Assembly (NCBI RefSeq): GCF_001513955.1
Contig: NZ_KQ948155.1
Coordinates: forward strand, 62,001-126,000
Direction: 5' to 3'
Origin: Streptomyces pseudovenezuelae
Lineage (GTDB): Bacteria; Actinomycetota; Actinomycetes; Streptomycetales; Streptomycetaceae
Length of the DNA: 64,000 nt
The translations under genes were made by a program, and so were the position numbers. Under the pieces are notes generated by a model. The model was given only the letters and a program-made list of their open reading frames with translations. It was not told where the DNA came from and made no database searches. Below, piece by piece: positions 61,029-64,000 of the stretch (position 1 is the first letter of the stretch; every line of letters starts with the position of its first letter).

Positions 61029-61637
61029 TCACGCGAGCCACGGCAACCCGTCCGCCAGCACCCCGAACCCGCGCTCGGCCGCGGCCACGGCGTGCCCGCG
61101 AACGTCCTCGACGGACTCCCCTTTCGCAATCCGCCCCCAGTTCTCCATCGCGAGAATCCGCCGCACGGCGATGATCTGCCCGGCGGCCAGCCGCGCGTCG
61201 AGATTCCCCCCGAGCACCTCGGCGAGCGCGGCCTCCTGCCGCTCCAGGTGCCGGTGGGCCCGGGCGACGAGGGCGGGAGTGCCGTAGAGCAGCGAGTGGA
61301 AGGCGAGGACATCCGGGTGGTCATTGAGCCCGGTGACGGGATCCTCCCGCTCCAGCCCGTCGAGGAAATGCCGCCGCAGGGCCACGAGAGGCGCCTCGTC
61401 CGACTGGGCCACGACCCGCGCGGCCTCATCCTCGTGATCGGCGATCCGGTGGAGGACGAGGTCCTCCTTGGCCGGGAAGTACCGGAAGAGGGTCGGCTTG
61501 GAGATCTCGGCGGCGGCGGCGATCTCGGCCACGGAGACGGCGTCGAACCCCTTCTCCAGAAAGAGCCGGACGGCGATCGCGGACACCGTCTCGTACATCC
61601 GCTGCTTCTTGCGCTCACGCAGGCCGGGGGCGGTCAT
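61029..61637 (-). CDS. TetR-family transcriptional regulator
   Basis: 202 aa. HTH at residues 10-55: MYETVSAIAVRLFLEKGFDA, VSVAEIAAAAEISKPTLFRY, FPAKEDLV. The ligand domain is unassigned. It lies upstream of the HelD-family gene on the same strand, 55 bp apart, so may regulate it. Confidence 0.9.
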   Translation of the reverse strand: MTAPGLRERKKQRMYETVSAIAVRLFLEKGFDAVSVAEIAAAAEISKPTLFRYFPAKEDLVLHRIADHEDEAARVVAQSDEAPLVALRRHFLDGLEREDPVTGLNDHPDVLAFHSLLYGTPALVARAHRHLERQEAALAEVLGGNLDARLAAGQIIAVRRILAMENWGRIAKGESVEDVRGHAVAAAERGFGVLADGLPWLA

Positions 61638-61666
61638 GAGGTGAGCCTACGCACCTGGATCGGGAG

Positions 61667-63634
61667 TCAGGACGCCTTGAGCGGGGCGGGCAGCTTCGGC
61701 ACCACGCGCTTGCGCATGCGCAGCCCCAGGGAGCCGGTGGCTGCGGTCAGGGTCATCTCGTACGCGTCGACAGCACGCCGCACGTTCGGCGTGTCGAGAG
61801 CGGCCCCCGTCGTGATCCGGTCCAGGTCGACGTAGGCAGAGCGGACCTGCTCGATCCAGCGGTAGACGCGCCAGTCCTGCTCCCATCCGGCGACATACTC
61901 GGGAGGGAGGGCCCCGCTCCAGCGCTTGAACATACGCGTGCGCATCTCGGGACGGGTCGGCGTCAGATGCAGATGGCGCACCAGGTCGTACAGCGGGTCA
62001 CCGATCATCCCCATTTCCCAGTCGATGATCGTCAGCCCGCCACGACGCCCATCACGGATCAGATTCCAGGGATTGAGGTCGCCATGGAGGAGGGCGGCGG
62101 TACGTTCCGTCACCTGATAGCGACGGAGGATCTGCCGGAGCACCGAGCCGTCCGGCAGCCCCCAGGTCCGGGCGGCCTGCCGGGTTTCGATAGGGAGGTC
62201 GTCGACGAATGCGGCCAGCCGTTCACTCAGCCGCGCGTAGAAGGTCTCTTTCGTCGTTTCGAAAGGCAATGTCGAGTAATCCATCATGGCAAGCGTGGCG
62301 AGCGCGTCCACGAGTTCATCGGCCTCGCCGGGCAGCAGTCCGTCCTCGGGATGGCTCGGAGCACGGTTCGACGGCCCCTCGTAGGTGTGGATCGCGAAGT
62401 GGCGTCCTCGGTCGTCGTATCCCAGCGCCAGGATTCTCGGTGCGCGGAACCGCCGACTGGACTTCTCGATCACCTGCAGGACGGCGTGTTCCTTGAGTTC
62501 CCCCTGCTCACGACGGGGTGCCGCCGCAGTTTCGCGCCGGACCACCACGGGCTTCGCGTACGCGTCGAGGTGGACGACGGTGTTGAGGTGAGCCGTCCCG
62601 CGAAAGACCCGGTGAGCGGGGGCGACGCCCTCCAGAGCCAGAGCTTGCCGGACCAGGCCGTACGGGAAGTCCTCCCGGTCGGTGACACGTGTGTCCCGCA
62701 CCCACCGGAACAACGGGATCGGCAGCTGCTTCTTCCGATGCGCGATACGCCCCGACTGCCATCGGAACAGCGCGTCCGCGATCTCCCTCACGGGCGGAAC
62801 CTCGGACATCCCGAGCACGTCGGACGCGGCCTCCAGAGCGGCCCTGACATCCTCGGCAGCCGCGGCCAGCCGGGGTAGGGCGACCTCGTCGCCGAGAGAT
62901 TCGGCTGCCGTGATCACTTCGGCGTAAGCGACATTGATGCGCTCGAAGGTGACATAACGCGAAAAATCCCGGCGGGCGCCGTTGACCGCCGTGAGCCTCA
63001 CGCTTCCCATATCGCGCACCCACGCGTCGAGGACCTCGTCCAGCTGGTGCTCGGGGTAACGCATCCGCACCACATGACTCGCGAGACCGTGCAGCGGATC
63101 CCCGTACGACGCGGACCTCCAGTCGAGGCGGGCCATCGAGAGCTTGGGGCCCTCCAGGACGATCGCGTTGTCACGGTTGAGGTTCATGAGCAGGAAGCCG
63201 TAGGGGCGGCGGGCCGGGGAGGGCATCCGTCCGGCGAATCCGGCCAGAGCGTCGCCGGGTACGCCCAGCACGGCGAACAGCCCGCTGAAGTCGGTACCAC
63301 CGGAGCCGAGGATCCGTTGGGTCGCCCGCCGCACGACGGTGTCCAGATAGGCCCGGCTGTCCCTCTCGTTGGGCGGCCATTCGGCCGGCAGCGGAGGCAG
63401 CGCTTCCTTGCGCACCAGCATCAGTTGCGCGAGGAGACGGGTCAGTGCCCTGATGGTGATGGGGTCGACGGGCTTGCCGACGGGACATGTCCTGGGCTGC
63501 AAACTGCCGCCCGCCTCAGGAAGGGACATGGGTGCCCGCGTGGAGATCTCCAGCCGGTATCGGCTCTTACTGATCTCCGAGAGGACGGCATTACGGACTT
63601 CACCCCCGCGGTCAGGCCAAGCCCCGATCGCCAC
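61667..63634 (-). CDS. Large protein with two APH-like kinase halves, the first degenerate
   Basis: 655 aa. The second half is a full aminoglycoside-phosphotransferase-type kinase: nucleotide-binding part (YAKPVVVRRETAAAPRREQG), catalytic LLHGDLNPWNLI and metal site LTIIDWEMGMIGDPLYDL. The first half resembles the C-lobe (LLMNLNRDNAIVLEG, MARLDWRSASYGDPLHGLASH) but the catalytic His-Gly-Asp is replaced, so it looks like a pseudokinase. Start GTG 63634 has AGGAG 5 bp upstream. Substrate unknown. Confidence 0.75.
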   Translation of the reverse strand: MAIGAWPDRGGEVRNAVLSEISKSRYRLEISTRAPMSLPEAGGSLQPRTCPVGKPVDPITIRALTRLLAQLMLVRKEALPPLPAEWPPNERDSRAYLDTVVRRATQRILGSGGTDFSGLFAVLGVPGDALAGFAGRMPSPARRPYGFLLMNLNRDNAIVLEGPKLSMARLDWRSASYGDPLHGLASHVVRMRYPEHQLDEVLDAWVRDMGSVRLTAVNGARRDFSRYVTFERINVAYAEVITAAESLGDEVALPRLAAAAEDVRAALEAASDVLGMSEVPPVREIADALFRWQSGRIAHRKKQLPIPLFRWVRDTRVTDREDFPYGLVRQALALEGVAPAHRVFRGTAHLNTVVHLDAYAKPVVVRRETAAAPRREQGELKEHAVLQVIEKSSRRFRAPRILALGYDDRGRHFAIHTYEGPSNRAPSHPEDGLLPGEADELVDALATLAMMDYSTLPFETTKETFYARLSERLAAFVDDLPIETRQAARTWGLPDGSVLRQILRRYQVTERTAALLHGDLNPWNLIRDGRRGGLTIIDWEMGMIGDPLYDLVRHLHLTPTRPEMRTRMFKRWSGALPPEYVAGWEQDWRVYRWIEQVRSAYVDLDRITTGAALDTPNVRRAVDAYEMTLTAATGSLGLRMRKRVVPKLPAPLKAS

Positions 63635-63879
63635 TTGTGCTCCTGAAACGGTAGTTCTAAACCTCGGAGGGGAATGCGCACCCAGGAAAATTGATGCACA
63701 CATTAGCGGGACGCGCCCCCGCACACGGCCGCTATGCCGCTCTTGGGGAGAGACCTGTCGGACATGTCTGGGCCACGTCGGACTTTTTAACGTCTCCGTG
63801 CCCACTTTGTTACGTGGCGAGAAGCCAATCCGCCGAGTCGAAGCCCACGACATCAACGACGTCGATGGCGGACTTGCCG

Positions 63880-63999
63880 TCACATCGGCGCGAAGCGATG
63901 CCAGCAAGAGTCGAACCAGTCCTGCCAGCTCTCCATGAACACGGATCCGATGGCGCGGGGGTCACCCTCGTCGTGAACGAGACGTATCAAGGTGGAGCC
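63880..63999 (-). CDS. C-terminal end of an unidentified protein (cut by the window edge)
   Basis: A minus-strand frame open from the window edge gives 39 residues (GSTLIRLVHDEGDPRAIGSV, FMESWQDWFDSCWHRFAPM) before a TGA. Codon bias and Trp-rich end look real. Too short to assign. 63635-63879 upstream of the kinase-like gene shows no other gene and is less GC-rich. Confidence 0.5.
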   Translation of the reverse strand, partial: GSTLIRLVHDEGDPRAIGSVFMESWQDWFDSCWHRFAPM

Positions 64000-64000
64000 C

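Overview
The window is high-GC actinobacterial DNA, almost certainly a Streptomyces chromosome. The evidence is the strong G/C bias at third codon positions, frequent GTG starts, ATGA/GTGA gene overlaps, and a gene order I recognise from the conserved Streptomyces core: nagA, cdgB, terD-like, msiK, rlmB, cysS, ispF, ispD, carD, phoP, phoR, phoU, gpmA, mshA. From memory this matches the S. coelicolor SCO4284 to about SCO4190 interval in descending order. No database search was possible.

Layout. 1-7 kb: end of nagA, a PfkB-type sugar kinase, a membrane-anchored carbohydrate-binding protein, the diguanylate cyclase gene cdgB with a BldD-like box upstream, a flavin reductase, an acetyltransferase, an internally deleted sigma-factor relic beside a dispersed repeat, an ArfB-type hydrolase and a TerD protein. 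7-16 kb: accessory and metabolic genes (Uma2-type protein, M1 peptidase lipoprotein, pentapeptide-repeat protein, three oxidoreductases). 16-19.2 kb: a rhomboid-like protein divergent from a coupled APH(6)/GNAT/nucleotidyltransferase-like operon. 19.3-21.2 kb: an OmpR-type two-component system and tRNA-Thr(TGT). 21.4-31.7 kb: msiK, a sugar nucleotidyltransferase, a DoxX protein, then the housekeeping run rlmB-cysS-ispF-ispD-carD and a lipoprotein. 31.8-35.3 kb: the phosphate regulators phoP-phoR and divergent phoU with a PHO box between them, then a 52-aa Cys-rich peptide and a small nickel-binding-type protein.

35.8-40.4 kb is accessory DNA: weakly recognisable small genes, fragments of a pSAM2-type replication initiator and integrase, a 55-bp tandem repeat and several perfect hairpins. 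It looks like the remains of an integrative and conjugative element (AICE) between the phosphate/metal block and gpmA. 40.7-47.3 kb returns to the core (gpmA, an MFS transporter, an AraC regulator with a DUF2000 neighbour, YbjN-mshA, a methyltransferase). 47.4-48.4 kb is non-coding and holds a degenerate 29-bp repeat array with higher-order structure, the most unusual feature I found.

48.6-64 kb: an NlpC/P60 cell-wall hydrolase, a REC-PP2C phosphatase, a DUF2516 protein, an XRE regulator with a long palindromic operator next to an HbhA-like protein, an ArsR-SRPBCC-RibD-VOC operon, a methyltransferase/HAD/RraA group, an F420-type reductase fused to hemerythrin, a HelD-family ATPase, a TetR regulator and a large protein with two kinase-like halves. 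Functional links visible in the sequence are phosphate control (phoP, phoR, phoU), c-di-GMP/BldD control (cdgB), sugar uptake energisation (msiK), isoprenoid precursor synthesis (ispD, ispF) and mycothiol synthesis (mshA).
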